In this document: positions 6,775 to 15,478 of the stretch, piece after piece
How positions within the stretch are numbered: the first letter of the stretch is position 1
Layout: every line of letters begins with the position of its first letter
Assembly (NCBI RefSeq): GCF_021375795.1
Contig: NZ_JAEIOI010000002.1
Location: 186,001 to 250,000 of the forward strand
DNA from: Pseudomonas anguilliseptica
GTDB lineage: Bacteria > Pseudomonadota > Gammaproteobacteria > Pseudomonadales > Pseudomonadaceae
Direction of reading: 5' to 3'
Length of the DNA: 64,000 nucleotides
The notes under the pieces: model-generated
What the model was told of the DNA's origin: nothing
Seen by the model: the letters and a program-made list of their open reading frames with translations, nothing else
Databases searched by the model: none
Made by a program: the position numbers and the translations under genes

Positions 6775-9279
6775 TCAGGCCACGCTGATCAGTTCGATCT
6801 TCACCGCACACTTCTTGTAATCGGTCTGCTTGGAGATCGGATCGGTGGCGTCCAGGGTGACCTTGTTGATCAGCTTGCGCGCGTCGAAGAACGGCACGAA
6901 CACCAGACCCTGTGGTGGTTTGTTGCGTCCGCGGGTTTCGATACGTGCACGCATTTCACCGCGCCGGCTGATGATCTTCACTTCGCTGCCACGCCGCGCA
7001 TTGAGCGCCTTGGCGTCATCCGGGTGCATGTACACCAGGGCGTCGGGTACCGCCTTGTGCAGCTCTTCGACGCGCTGGGTCATGCTGCCGGTGTGCCAGT
7101 GCTCCAGCACCCGGCCGGTGCTGAGCCAGAACGGGTAGTCGGTATCCGGAGATTCAGCGGCGGGCTCGTAGGGCAGGGCGAAGATGATCGCCTTCTTGTC
7201 CGGGTAGCCGTAGAACTGCACACCACTACCCTTGGCCACATAGGGGTCGAGGCCCTCTCGGTAGCGCCAGCGGGTTTCTTGGCCATCCACCACTGGCCAG
7301 CGCATGCCACGTTCGCTGTGGTAACGGTCGAAGTCCGCCAGGTCATGGCCGTGGCCACGGCCGAACTGGGCGTACTCCTCGAACAAGCCTTTTTGCAGGT
7401 AGAAGCCGAAGGCCTTGGCTTCATCATTGAGGTAGCCGGCTTCGATCTGCTCGCTGGGGAACTGATCGACCTGGCCATTGGCGAACAGCACCTGATACAG
7501 GGTCTTGCCCTTGTGTTGCGGCGAGCTGGCCAGCAGCTCGGCGGGCCAGACCTCATCGGTGGTAAAGCGTTTGGAGAACTCCACCAACTGCCACAGATCC
7601 GACTTGGCATCGCCAGGTGCGCTGACCAGTTGATGCCAGAACTGCGTACGACGCTCGGCATTGCCATATGCGCCTTCCTTTTCCACCCACATGGCGCTGG
7701 GCAGAATCAGGTCGGCGGCCTGGGCCGAGACGGTGGGGTACACATCGGAAACAATCACGAAGTTGTCCGGGTTACGCCAACCTGGCAGTACCTCGCCCAT
7801 GATGTTCGGCCCGGCCTGCATATTGTTGCTGGCCTGGGTCCAGTAGACGTTGAGCACGCCGTCCTTGAGCATGCGACTCTGCTGCACGGCGTGGAAACCG
7901 ACCTTCTCCTGAATGGTGCCGGCCGGAATCTTCCAGATTTTTTCCGCCGTGGCGCGGTGCTTGGGGTTGGTCACCACCAGATCGGCCGGCAGGCGGTGAG
8001 CGAAGGTGCCCACTTCACGGGCGGTGCCGCAGGCCGAAGGCTGGCCGGTGAGCGAGAAGGGGCTGTTGCCCGGCTCGCTGATTTTGCCGGTGAGCAGGTG
8101 GATGTTGTAGATCAGGTTGTTGGCCCACACGCCGCGCGTATGCTGGTTGAAACCCATGGTCCAGAACGACATGACCTTGCGCTTGGGGTCGGCATACAGC
8201 TCGGCCAGCGCTTTGAGACGCTCGGCCGGCACGCCGGTTTCCTTGGCGGTGCGCTCCAGGGTGTAGGGTTTGACGAAAGCGGCGAACTGCTCGAAGGACA
8301 TATCCGTCCAGGTATTGGCCTTGTCTGCGTTCTTCGCCTGCATCTCCAGCGGATTGTCCGGGCGCAGGCCGTAGCCGATATCGTCGGCCCCCTTGGCGAA
8401 CTTGGTGTGCTGGCTGACGAAGTTCTGGTTTACCGCACCGCTTTCGATGATGTGGTTCGCGATGTAGTTGAGGATCAGCAGATCAGTCTGCGGCTTGAAC
8501 ACCATGGGAATGTCGGCCAGCTCGAAGCTGCGGTGCTCGAAAGTGGACAGCACTGCCACCTTGGTTTGCGGATAGCTCAGGCGACGGTCGGTGACCCGGC
8601 TCCACAGGATCGGGTGCATCTCGGCCATGTTCGAGCCCCACAGCACAAACACATCGGCGGCTTCGATGTCGTCATAGCAGCCCATCGGCTCGTCGGCACC
8701 AAAGGTGCGCATAAAACCCATCACCGCCGAGGCCATGCAGTGGCGCGCGTTGGGGTCAATGTTGTTGCTGCGCAGGCCGGCCTTCATCAGCTTATTGGCT
8801 GCGTAGCCTTCCCACACCGTCCACTGCCCGGAGCCGAACATGCCGACCGACTCGGGGCCTTTGTTCTTCAGCGCTTCCTTGAACTTCAACTCCATGATGT
8901 CGAAAGCCTGTTCCCAGCTGATCGGCTGGAACTCGCCCTGCTTGTCGTACACGCCGTTCTTCATGCGCAGCAGCGGCTGGGTCAGGCGGTCGACGCCGTA
9001 CATGATCTTCGACAGAAAGTAGCCTTTGACGCAGTTCAACCCGCGGTTGACCTCGGCCTTGACGTCGCCGTGGGTGGCCACCACGCGGTTGTCCTTGGTC
9101 GCCACCATCACGCTGCAACCGGTGCCGCAGAAGCGGCAGGGGGCTTTGTTCCAGTTCAGCGCGGTAAGGTCTGCTTCGGTGATCAGGTTGCTCGCCGAAG
9201 TGGCGAGCGGCAGGCCGGCCGCTGCGGCAGCAATGGCGGCGGCGTTGGCCTTGGCGAATTGGCGGCGGGTTAAGCTCAT
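6775..9279 (-). CDS. napA: NapA, catalytic subunit of periplasmic nitrate reductase
   Basis: An 834-residue molybdoenzyme. It starts with a Tat signal (SLTRRQFAK twin arginine). The [4Fe-4S] cysteines are Cys48, Cys51, Cys55 and Cys83. The molybdenum ligand is Cys181 in ARHCMAS. The Mo-bis-MGD domains follow through to the C-terminal dinucleotide-binding stretch near [16 protein letters not shown]. Full length and all key residues are present. It reduces nitrate to nitrite in the periplasm, for redox balancing or aerobic denitrification. It overlaps napD by 4 bases (ATGA), so export chaperone and enzyme are coupled. Confidence 0.98.
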   Translation of the reverse strand: MSLTRRQFAKANAAAIAAAAAGLPLATSASNLITEADLTALNWNKAPCRFCGTGCSVMVATKDNRVVATHGDVKAEVNRGLNCVKGYFLSKIMYGVDRLTQPLLRMKNGVYDKQGEFQPISWEQAFDIMELKFKEALKNKGPESVGMFGSGQWTVWEGYAANKLMKAGLRSNNIDPNARHCMASAVMGFMRTFGADEPMGCYDDIEAADVFVLWGSNMAEMHPILWSRVTDRRLSYPQTKVAVLSTFEHRSFELADIPMVFKPQTDLLILNYIANHIIESGAVNQNFVSQHTKFAKGADDIGYGLRPDNPLEMQAKNADKANTWTDMSFEQFAAFVKPYTLERTAKETGVPAERLKALAELYADPKRKVMSFWTMGFNQHTRGVWANNLIYNIHLLTGKISEPGNSPFSLTGQPSACGTAREVGTFAHRLPADLVVTNPKHRATAEKIWKIPAGTIQEKVGFHAVQQSRMLKDGVLNVYWTQASNNMQAGPNIMGEVLPGWRNPDNFVIVSDVYPTVSAQAADLILPSAMWVEKEGAYGNAERRTQFWHQLVSAPGDAKSDLWQLVEFSKRFTTDEVWPAELLASSPQHKGKTLYQVLFANGQVDQFPSEQIEAGYLNDEAKAFGFYLQKGLFEEYAQFGRGHGHDLADFDRYHSERGMRWPVVDGQETRWRYREGLDPYVAKGSGVQFYGYPDKKAIIFALPYEPAAESPDTDYPFWLSTGRVLEHWHTGSMTQRVEELHKAVPDALVYMHPDDAKALNARRGSEVKIISRRGEMRARIETRGRNKPPQGLVFVPFFDARKLINKVTLDATDPISKQTDYKKCAVKIELISVA

Positions 9280-9536
9280 TCGTCGACTCCTTCGGGGCTG
9301 AGCAATTCGTGATAAACCAGCGCGGCGTTGAGTACGCCCGGCAGGTGGCTGATCTGATCGATGCGCTCAAGAATCTGTTGTTCGTTTGCGGTTTCCAGTA
9401 CCACCACCAGCTTGCCCAGCGGGCTTTGCTGATGCAGTTCAACACCGTCAAGCAGGCGCAGATTGGCTTTTACCGCCTCGAACAGTTCGGGACGGGCGTG
9501 TACCAGCAGGCTGGCGATATGCAGGGTTTCGGCCAT
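9276..9536 (-). CDS. napD: NapD, Tat-signal chaperone for NapA
   Basis: I prefer the ATG at 9536 (86 residues, [17 protein letters not shown]), because it has GGAG nine bases upstream. An in-frame ATG at 9551 has none. NapD is a small ferredoxin-fold cytoplasmic protein that binds the NapA twin-arginine signal and prevents early export. The sequence shows the usual pattern: conserved N-terminal strand, [14 protein letters not shown] and late [11 protein letters not shown]. The gene ends within the first codons of napA. Confidence 0.92.
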   Translation of the reverse strand: MAETLHIASLLVHARPELFEAVKANLRLLDGVELHQQSPLGKLVVVLETANEQQILERIDQISHLPGVLNAALVYHELLSPEGVDE

Positions 9537-9572
9537 GTTCCGTGGCTCCATGGGGTGAATCAGGCGGGGCTG

Positions 9573-9740
9573 TCAGCTAGGCGGCCCCGGTGGGCCAATC
9601 AGCATCTGCATAAACCAGATAAAGAAGCCGTAACCACCGACCAGGGCGATGGACAGCAGGGGGAAGAAGCACACCACCAGAAACAGGAACAAGCGGGTTT
9701 CCTTGCGTTTACTGGGGGCGTCGCGGTCAGTGGTAGGCAT
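9573..9740 (-). CDS. napE: NapE small membrane protein
   Basis: A 55-residue protein (ATG at 9740, with GGAG upstream; an ATG at 9755 is also open). It has a charged KRKETRLF head, a single hydrophobic span (LFLVVCFFPLLSIALVGGYG) and the tail GPPGPP that is typical of NapE. NapE is a single-span inner-membrane protein found at the front of nap operons, and its exact role is not settled. It opens the operon here. No napF (ferredoxin-type maturation factor) lies between napE and napD. Confidence 0.88.
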   Translation of the reverse strand: MPTTDRDAPSKRKETRLFLFLVVCFFPLLSIALVGGYGFFIWFMQMLIGPPGPPS

Positions 9741-9804
9741 CTCGGCTGACTCCATTCATGCGTAGCAGTCAGGCTAGACCCTACAGGCAATAGGGACAAA
9801 AAAA

Positions 9805-9818
9805 TTGCGCTGAATCAT
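9805..9818. promoter_or_regulatory. weak ANR/DNR (FNR-type) box upstream of napE
   Basis: TTGCGctgaATCAT matches 7 of 10 conserved bases of TTGAT-N4-ATCAA. Its centre is about 31 bp from a TAGGGT hexamer (9778-9783, minus strand), which would put the box near -41.5, the normal activating position. Match quality is modest. Confidence 0.3.
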
Positions 9819-9888
9819 GACGAATGGCTTTTTCAGCACGCGACGGGTAATCGCCTGGTGATAACCGGTCTGAATCGCCCCGGATTTC

Positions 9889-10770
9889 TTAGACACTTTC
9901 CAAGCTTAGTAAATGTCGCTTCTCAAACTCTACCGGTGACAGCTGATTGTTGAAACCATGTCGGCGTTTTGGGTTGTAAAACATCTCGATGTAATCGAAC
10001 ACGTCGCCACGAGCATCCTGCCTGGTGCTGTAGATCTTTCGCTTGATCCGCTCCCGCTTCAGCAACTGGAAGAAGCTTTCCGCCACAGCATTGTCGTGAC
10101 AATTGCCGCGCCTACTCATGCTGCCCAGCAAGTTGTTGGCTTTCAGAAAACTCTGCCAATCGCCACTGCTGAACTGACTGCCCTGGTCAGAGTGGATCAT
10201 CACTTCTTGCTTTGGCTTACGCCGCCAAACCGCCATCAGCAATGCATCGATAGCCAAGTCACTGGTCATTTGCGGTTTCATCGACCAACCGATCACCTGT
10301 CGCGAAAACAGGTCGAGCACCACCGCCAAGTACAGCCATCCTTCGTAGGTGCGAATGTAGGTTATGTCCGTAACCCAGACCTTGTTGGGTTCAGTGACAT
10401 TGAATCGGCGCTCCAAGTGGTTCGGTGAGGCCACTGGAGGCTTGCCACCGTAACGGCCTGGACGGCGTCGATAACCCGTCTGCGACCGCAGTCCTTCTTG
10501 ACGCATCAGTCGAGCAACGCGGTGTCTGCCGCACTGTTCGCCCAGCTCGCGCAGATCGTCATGGATTTTTCGATACCCGTAGACACCGCCGCTTTCCAGC
10601 CATGAGTGTTTGATCAGGCCGAGCAAGCGCTGATCATCTTTGGCCCTTGCTGACTTGGGCTCAGCAAGCCAGGCGTAGTAACCACTCGCATGGACTTTAA
10701 GGGTCAGGCACAAACGGCGAACAGGGTATTCCGATGACAGCTTATTGATAAAGGCGTACTTCAGCCGCAC
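9889..10770 (-). CDS. IS3-family transposase OrfB (DDE catalytic part)
   Basis: A 293-residue frame carrying the HTH_21-like region (GVYGYRKIHDDLRELG) and the rve integrase core. The DDE triad is Asp135 (WVTDITYI), Asp195 (HSDQGSQF) and Glu231 (NAVAESFF), with 35 residues between the last two as expected. It overlaps orfA by 10 bases in the -1 frame. It is normally made as an OrfAB fusion by -1 frameshifting; the GTG at 10770 may be used only weakly or not at all. Confidence 0.95.
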   Translation of the reverse strand: MRLKYAFINKLSSEYPVRRLCLTLKVHASGYYAWLAEPKSARAKDDQRLLGLIKHSWLESGGVYGYRKIHDDLRELGEQCGRHRVARLMRQEGLRSQTGYRRRPGRYGGKPPVASPNHLERRFNVTEPNKVWVTDITYIRTYEGWLYLAVVLDLFSRQVIGWSMKPQMTSDLAIDALLMAVWRRKPKQEVMIHSDQGSQFSSGDWQSFLKANNLLGSMSRRGNCHDNAVAESFFQLLKRERIKRKIYSTRQDARGDVFDYIEMFYNPKRRHGFNNQLSPVEFEKRHLLSLESV

Positions 10771-11039
10771 TCCTTGGCAAAGTACGCGGCGGCCTTTTTT
10801 AGGATGTCTCGCTCTTCAGTAACGCGCTTGAGTTCCGCACGTAAACGACGTAATTCGGCTTGCTGATCGTCTTCCTGCTCACGCTGCTCTTGGGGTTTGT
10901 TGTAGCGCTTCACCCATGCATAAAGGCTGTGCACGGACATGCCTAAACGAGCCGCTACCTCGGCAACAGGTAGGCCGCGTTCGGTCACTTGCTTGACTGC
11001 TTCGATTTTGAATTCTTCGGGATAACGCTGGTTGCTCAT
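10761..11039 (-). CDS. IS3-family transposase OrfA (HTH and leucine zipper)
   Basis: A 92-residue protein with an N-terminal helix-turn-helix (about 10-45, VAEVAARLGMSVHSLYAW) and a coiled-coil/leucine-zipper segment (about 55-80, rich in L-R-R-L-R-A-E-L). It ends KKAAAYFAKECG, typical of the IS3 and IS51 groups. It binds the terminal repeats and serves as the N-terminal part of the OrfAB transposase. GGAGG lies just upstream of its ATG. Confidence 0.95.
   Translation of the reverse strand: MSNQRYPEEFKIEAVKQVTERGLPVAEVAARLGMSVHSLYAWVKRYNKPQEQREQEDDQQAELRRLRAELKRVTEERDILKKAAAYFAKECG
10794..10800 (-). other. programmed -1 ribosomal frameshift site (A AAA AAG)
   Basis: On the minus strand the codons CTA AAA AAG place the heptamer A AAA AAG in the correct phase for -1 slippage, near the end of orfA. 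After slipping, the ribosome reads directly into the orfB frame. Confidence 0.85.
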
Positions 11040-11101
11040 GGCACCTCCTAATGGGCCTCAGTTTAAGGCTTGGAGGTGTCTACGAAACTAGGGGCGATTC
11101 A

Positions 11102-11370
11102 GTAGCAACCCTTTGATTTGCTTAGAAGCGTGAATGTTCAACGCGGCTAAGTGAGGTGAAAAAGCGACATGAATGGCAACGCGCACCAAACCAGCTCAAG
11201 TGTCGTAATGTCCAGACGCTACTGATCGGTTCCAAGGCTGTCTAGTAGATGTGTTGAAAATGTCTCGAAATCACGGCGAAGAGAGGTAGCCAGACCACGT
11301 GCGCTTTCACTGCAGCCCAGAATGCGTCATAAACGCCCGTGTGCTGCATGCAGTCGGCAACTTTGCTGCC
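11102..11370. other. intergenic region between IS and AraC gene, no gene seen
   Basis: No frame with a plausible ribosome site or recognisable product is seen on either strand. Since no target duplication flanks the IS, this could be the far side of a deletion or recombination event, but I find no gene remnant. Confidence 0.5.
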
Positions 11371-12369
11371 TTACCCTTCCTGCGCCCGATAGGCCCCCGG
11401 GGTTAATCCGGTCCACTTTTTAAACGCCCGATGAAACGCAGACGGCTCGGAAAACCCAAGCTGCTCGGCAATATCCTGAATCGCCAACTCATCACGCCCC
11501 AGGTGGTAAATCGCCAGGTCGCGGCGTAGATGGTCTTTGAGTTCCTGAAAGCTTGAGCCTTCCTCGCGCAAATGGCGACGCAGGGTTTGTGGGCTCATGT
11601 GCAGTTGTTGGGCGACGGCATCCAGGTCCGGCCAGTTGCTGCAGTCGCGGCCAAGCAGGCGGCGGATTTGGCTGATCAGGCTGTCGCCGCCATCCGGGCG
11701 GGCCAGTAGGTCGGCGGGGGAGTGCTGGAGGAATTGTTTGAGGGTGCGTTCATCCTGCAACAGCGGCATGGCCAGGTAGCGCGCGTGGAACAGCAGGCTG
11801 GTACGCCCGGCGGTGAAGCGCCGCGTGCAGGGGAAGAGCAGTTCGTATTCGCTGGCATGCGCCGGTTGGCTGTAGGTAAAGGTGGCTTCTTCCAGGCGGA
11901 TGCGTTGGCCGATCAGCCAGCTACCGAGGCGATGCCAGATCACCAGCAGGCTTTCCACCAGAAAGTGGTCGGGGTCCCACAGGGTTGAGTCGTCCACGCT
12001 TAGCCGCGCCCAGTCGCCTTCGCGCTGGATGCTGATGGCCGGGGCCTCGGGGAACAGGCTGTAGAACAGCGCGCCACGGCCCAGGGCTTTTTCCAGGGAA
12101 TGGCAGTGGATGATCGCGTAACACATCATGGCGAAGGTGCCGCGCTTGCTGCGCATGCGGCCGAAACCCAGGTATTCGTCGTCGAGACTTTCCCACAGCA
12201 GTTGCACCAGGCGGGCGAATTGCTCGGGTGCGACCCGTGCGCGCGGTTCGTCGAGCAGCGCTGGTTGGATGCTCAGCTGGCGCAGCAGCGGCGTGCAGTC
12301 GTGGCCCTGGCGTTCGGCGCCGCGTAAGGCCGCGCGGACAAAGTGGCTGGCGATGGTGCGTTCGCGCAT
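11371..12369 (-). CDS. AraC family regulator with arabinose-binding-like N-domain
   Basis: The preferred start is the ATG at 12369 (MRERTIASHFVRAALRG), giving 332 residues. The N-terminal 200 residues resemble the Arabinose_bd domain of OruR/CdhR-like Pseudomonas regulators (E-Q-F-A-R-L-V-Q-L-L, G-T-F-A-M-M-C-Y). The C-terminal AraC DNA-binding domain shows both HTH motifs, ending with DIAEQLGFSEPSAFHRAFKK and W-T-G-L-T-P-G-A-Y-R. It is divergent from dctA. Relatives usually activate a neighbouring catabolic operon, so dctA or the acyl-CoA genes beyond are candidates. The effector is unknown. Confidence 0.9.
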   Translation of the reverse strand: MRERTIASHFVRAALRGAERQGHDCTPLLRQLSIQPALLDEPRARVAPEQFARLVQLLWESLDDEYLGFGRMRSKRGTFAMMCYAIIHCHSLEKALGRGALFYSLFPEAPAISIQREGDWARLSVDDSTLWDPDHFLVESLLVIWHRLGSWLIGQRIRLEEATFTYSQPAHASEYELLFPCTRRFTAGRTSLLFHARYLAMPLLQDERTLKQFLQHSPADLLARPDGGDSLISQIRRLLGRDCSNWPDLDAVAQQLHMSPQTLRRHLREEGSSFQELKDHLRRDLAIYHLGRDELAIQDIAEQLGFSEPSAFHRAFKKWTGLTPGAYRAQEG

Positions 12370-12580
12370 GGGGGCTCGCTCGTTGTTATAGGCGGGCGAT
12401 GGTAGCCACACGCCGGTCTGTGCAACAAGCCAAGGCGCTGTTGGCTGGTCATTGGTTTGCTGGGGATAACCGCCACGTGGCTGGCCATGGGCGTGCGGGA
12501 ATCCGCCAGATTAACTAATTGCTAATCGAGTTATTTTTTCAAGTTGCTGATTTATAAGGATTTAAAAAATAAACCCAGAG

Positions 12581-12595
12581 TGGCATGGGGCTTGC
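12581..12595 (+). promoter_or_regulatory. sigma-54 (RpoN) promoter of dctA
   Basis: TGGCATGGGGCTTGC matches the -24/-12 consensus TGGCACG-N4-TTGC at all positions but one, with exactly ten bases between the invariant GG and GC. Transcription should start about 12 bp downstream, giving a leader of about 115 nt that contains a CCCCC...GGGGG hairpin (12638-12656). The remaining AraC-dctA gap (12370-12580) has no gene but is large enough for activator (DctD-type) sites. Confidence 0.8.
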
Positions 12596-12722
12596 GATAG
12601 GCCGCGCGAGGTGCGCCAGGTGCACCGACAAAAAGTCCCCCATCGTTAAGGGGGGTAGTGCTTATCCGGGTGTTGCCGGTGTCGATGGACGTTGCCGGGC
12701 AATATCGCTGAGGACCTCTGCC

Positions 12723-14045
12723 ATGACCGCCACGCCGCTCGCTGCGCCACGTCAACCGTTCTACAAGATGCTCTATGTACAGGTACTGGTGGCCATCACC
12801 ATTGGTATTCTGCTTGGCCATTTCTACCCAGAAACCGGTGTGGCGCTCAAACCGCTGGGTGATGGCTTCGTCAAACTGATCAAGATGGTGATTGCGCCGA
12901 TCATCTTCTGCACCGTAGTCAGCGGCATCGCCGGCATGCAGGACATGAAGGCCGTCGGTAAGACCGGTGGTTATGCGCTGCTGTATTTCGAGATCGTTTC
13001 CACCATTGCGCTGGTGATTGGCCTGATTGTGGTCAACCTGGCGCAGCCCGGCGTGGGCATGCACATCGACCCAAATACTCTGGATGCCAACAGCATCGCC
13101 GCTTATGCCTCGGCCGGTGCGCAGCAGAGCACCATCGGCTTTCTGCTTAATGTGATCCCGGTCACCGTGGTGGGGGCGTTCGCCAATGGCGACATCCTTC
13201 AGGTGCTGTTCTTTTCGGTGATCTTTGCCTTCGCGCTGCAGCGTATGGGTGACTATGGCCGCCCAGTGCTGGAGTTTATCGAGCGCATTGCCCAGGTGAT
13301 GTTCGGCATCATCAACATGATCATGAAGCTCGCGCCCATCGGTGCCTTTGGTGCCATGGCCTTTACCATCGGCCAGTATGGTGTGGGCTCGCTGGTGCAA
13401 CTGGGTCAGTTGATGATCTGCTTCTACATCACCTGCGTGTTCTTCATCCTCGTGGTGCTCGGCGGTATTGCCCGTAGCCATGGCTTCAGCATCCTCAAAT
13501 TCATCAAGTACATCCGCGAAGAGCTGATGATTGTGCTCGGCACCTCGTCGTCCGAGTCGGTGTTGCCGCGCATGCTGACCAAGATGGAAAAACTGGGGGC
13601 GAAGAAGTCGGTAGTGGGGCTGGTGATCCCGACCGGTTACTCGTTCAACCTCGACGGCACATCGATCTATCTGACCATGGCGGCGGTGTTTATCGCTCAG
13701 GCTACTGATACGCCGATGGACCTGACCCATCAGATCACTCTGTTGCTGGTGTTGCTGGTGGCGTCCAAGGGGGCGGCGGGGGTTACCGGTAGCGGCTTTA
13801 TCGTGCTCGCGGCCACGCTGTCGGCGGTGGGCCATCTGCCGGTTGCCGGCTTGGCGCTGATTCTGGGTATCGACCGCTTTATGTCCGAAGCCCGCGCGCT
13901 GACCAACCTGATCGGCAATGGTGTGGCGACTATCGTGGTCGCCAAGTGGTGCAAGGAGCTGGATGAAGACACCCTGCAACGTGAACTGGCCAGCGGTGGC
14001 AAGGAGCAACCTGTGCCCGCAGCGGCCAAGCCCGAACTGAGCTGA
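12723..14045 (+). CDS. dctA: C4-dicarboxylate/proton symporter DctA
   Basis: The start is the ATG at 12723 ([20 protein letters not shown]), with GAGG upstream. The product is 440 residues, the normal DctA length. It belongs to the dicarboxylate/amino acid:cation symporter family: multiple hydrophobic spans, the serine-rich re-entrant loop [11 protein letters not shown], the NLDGTSIYL motif, and the late substrate-site segment [18 protein letters not shown] followed by LIGNG. It imports succinate, fumarate and malate. Its sigma-54 promoter fits control by a DctB/DctD two-component system, which is not in this window. Confidence 0.95.
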   Translation: MTATPLAAPRQPFYKMLYVQVLVAITIGILLGHFYPETGVALKPLGDGFVKLIKMVIAPIIFCTVVSGIAGMQDMKAVGKTGGYALLYFEIVSTIALVIGLIVVNLAQPGVGMHIDPNTLDANSIAAYASAGAQQSTIGFLLNVIPVTVVGAFANGDILQVLFFSVIFAFALQRMGDYGRPVLEFIERIAQVMFGIINMIMKLAPIGAFGAMAFTIGQYGVGSLVQLGQLMICFYITCVFFILVVLGGIARSHGFSILKFIKYIREELMIVLGTSSSESVLPRMLTKMEKLGAKKSVVGLVIPTGYSFNLDGTSIYLTMAAVFIAQATDTPMDLTHQITLLLVLLVASKGAAGVTGSGFIVLAATLSAVGHLPVAGLALILGIDRFMSEARALTNLIGNGVATIVVAKWCKELDEDTLQRELASGGKEQPVPAAAKPELS

Positions 14046-14064
14046 CAGATTAATGATGCATTTG

Positions 14065-14089
14065 AGCCCGCCTTTTGGTGGGCTTTTTT
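14065..14089 (+). terminator. rho-independent terminator of dctA
   Basis: AGCCCGCC-TTTT-GGTGGGCT stem-loop with a single G:T pair, followed by a run of T residues, 20 bp after the dctA stop. Confidence 0.9.
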
Positions 14090-14228
14090 ATGCCTGGGCC
14101 ATGGCCTCGGGCGTTACGCGGGGGATGACCGAATGGGTCAATCCAGGCTGAGCGCATGGGTCATTGAGGCGGGCTGGAGGGCGGCCTAACCTGCAGCACG
14201 ACTTCAGTCCCCCAGGGAGCACACTCGC

Positions 14229-15368
14229 ATGCAGCGCACGATTTTCGACACTGAACATACGATGTTTCGCGACGCCTTCGCCGCCTTTCTGAAGAAGGAA
14301 GTGGTGCCTTATCAGGATGAATGGGAAGCGGCGGGCGTAGTCAGCCGCGAGGTGTGGAAGAAGGCCGGTGACATGGGCTTTCTGCTGCCCTGGGCGGATG
14401 AGGAATACGGCGGTGCCGGGCTCAAGGACTTCCGCTATGAGCAGATCATGTGCGAGGAACTGGCCAAGATTAACGAGCCAGGCTTCATGATCCCGCTGCA
14501 TTCGGCCTTGTGCGGCCCCTACATCGCCGAGTACGGCAATGCCGAGCAGAAAGCGCGCTTTATGCCAGGCATCATCAGTGGCGAGCTGATCCTGGCGGTG
14601 GCGATGACCGAGCCGAGCGCCGGTTCCGACCTGGCCGGTATGCGCACCAACGCGGTGGACAAGGGCGACCATTACCTGCTCAACGGCTCCAAGGTGTTTA
14701 TCTCCAACGGTTTGCTGGCCGATGTGGTGATCGTGGCGGCCAAGACTGATCCGAACAACAAGCACGCCATGGGCCTGTTCCTGGTCGAGCGTGGCATGGA
14801 AGGTTTCGAGCGCGGCAAGAACCTGGAAAAACTCGGCATGAAGAGCCAGGACACCGCCGAGCTGTTCTTCAACAACGTCAAGGTGCCCAAGGCCAACCTG
14901 CTGGGCGACGCCAAGGGCGGCTTCTTCTACCTGATGAACATGCTGGCCCAGGAGCGCCTGACCAACGCCTGCGGCGCGGTGGCCGGTGCTGAAGCAGCGT
15001 TGCAGACCACCATTGATTACGTGAAGGAGCGCAAAGCCTTCGACCGGCCGATTTCGCACTTCCAGAACACCCGCTTCAAACTGGCGGAAATGCGCACGCA
15101 GATCGACGTGGCGCAGGTGTTTGTCGACCGCTGTGTGATGGACCACAACCAGAAAAAGCTCACCCCGGAAGTGGCTGCCGAAGCCAAGCTGTTTACCACT
15201 GAGCTGCTGTGCAAGGTGGTCGATGAAGGCGTGCAGTTGCACGGTGGCTGGGGCTACATGTGGGAATACCCGATCTGCAAGATGTACGCGAACGCACGTA
15301 TTCAGCGGATCTTCGCCGGCACCTCGGAAATCATGAAGGAGATCATCAGCCGCGGCATGAAGCTGTAA
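14229..15368 (+). CDS. acyl-CoA dehydrogenase (long-chain/isovaleryl-like active site)
   Basis: A 379-residue FAD enzyme with the family's standard signatures: MTEPSAGSDLAGMRT (flavin/substrate loop), A-Q-E-R-L in the C-domain, and GGWGYMWEYP near the end. The usual catalytic Glu near the C-terminus is replaced by Ala in RIFAGTSEI. A Glu at residue 255 (AGAEAAL) matches the alternative catalytic position of long-chain acyl-CoA dehydrogenases. It should oxidise acyl-CoA to trans-2-enoyl-CoA and pass electrons to ETF. GGGAG precedes the ATG. It is followed by an acyl-CoA ligase and a CaiB/racemase gene. Confidence 0.92.
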   Translation: MQRTIFDTEHTMFRDAFAAFLKKEVVPYQDEWEAAGVVSREVWKKAGDMGFLLPWADEEYGGAGLKDFRYEQIMCEELAKINEPGFMIPLHSALCGPYIAEYGNAEQKARFMPGIISGELILAVAMTEPSAGSDLAGMRTNAVDKGDHYLLNGSKVFISNGLLADVVIVAAKTDPNNKHAMGLFLVERGMEGFERGKNLEKLGMKSQDTAELFFNNVKVPKANLLGDAKGGFFYLMNMLAQERLTNACGAVAGAEAALQTTIDYVKERKAFDRPISHFQNTRFKLAEMRTQIDVAQVFVDRCVMDHNQKKLTPEVAAEAKLFTTELLCKVVDEGVQLHGGWGYMWEYPICKMYANARIQRIFAGTSEIMKEIISRGMKL

Positions 15369-15478
15369 GACGCTTGCCCTGCCAGGCGATCTTGACCCTG
15401 CATGGTGGTTGTCTGTTACAACGGGCAACCCAAGCCTCAGGGTTGATGCTTGGAAAACAATAAGAACGAGGGAATGCG

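Larger units (their letters stand above)
9871..11101 (-). mobile_element. complete IS3-family insertion sequence, 1231 bp
   Basis: The element is bounded by inverted repeats of about 34 bp that start TGAATCGCCCC on the left (from 9871) and read the same from 11101 leftward. The two arms differ at a few positions. Ends are TG...CA as usual for the family. It carries overlapping orfA and orfB with an A6G slippage site, so it looks functional. Flanking triplets (GTC left, GTA right) do not match, so no target duplication is visible. It sits about 130 bp upstream of napE, in the same orientation. Confidence 0.93.

Noticed and set aside
7024..9273. 749-codon plus-strand frame opposite napA
   Set aside because: Antisense shadow of a GC-rich gene. 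napA has full-length family motifs, while this frame gives no recognisable domain and no ribosome site.
9756..9870. Fragment of an interrupted gene left of the IS
   Set aside because: Only a 15-codon frame is open (from 9818) and it does not continue on the other side of the element.
12552..14009. 485-codon minus-strand frame opposite dctA
   Set aside because: His/Gln/Arg-rich composition typical of an antisense frame. DctA on the plus strand is unambiguous.
14088..15428. 446-codon minus-strand frame opposite acyl-CoA dehydrogenase
   Set aside because: Shadow frame that also runs through the dctA terminator. No family motif.
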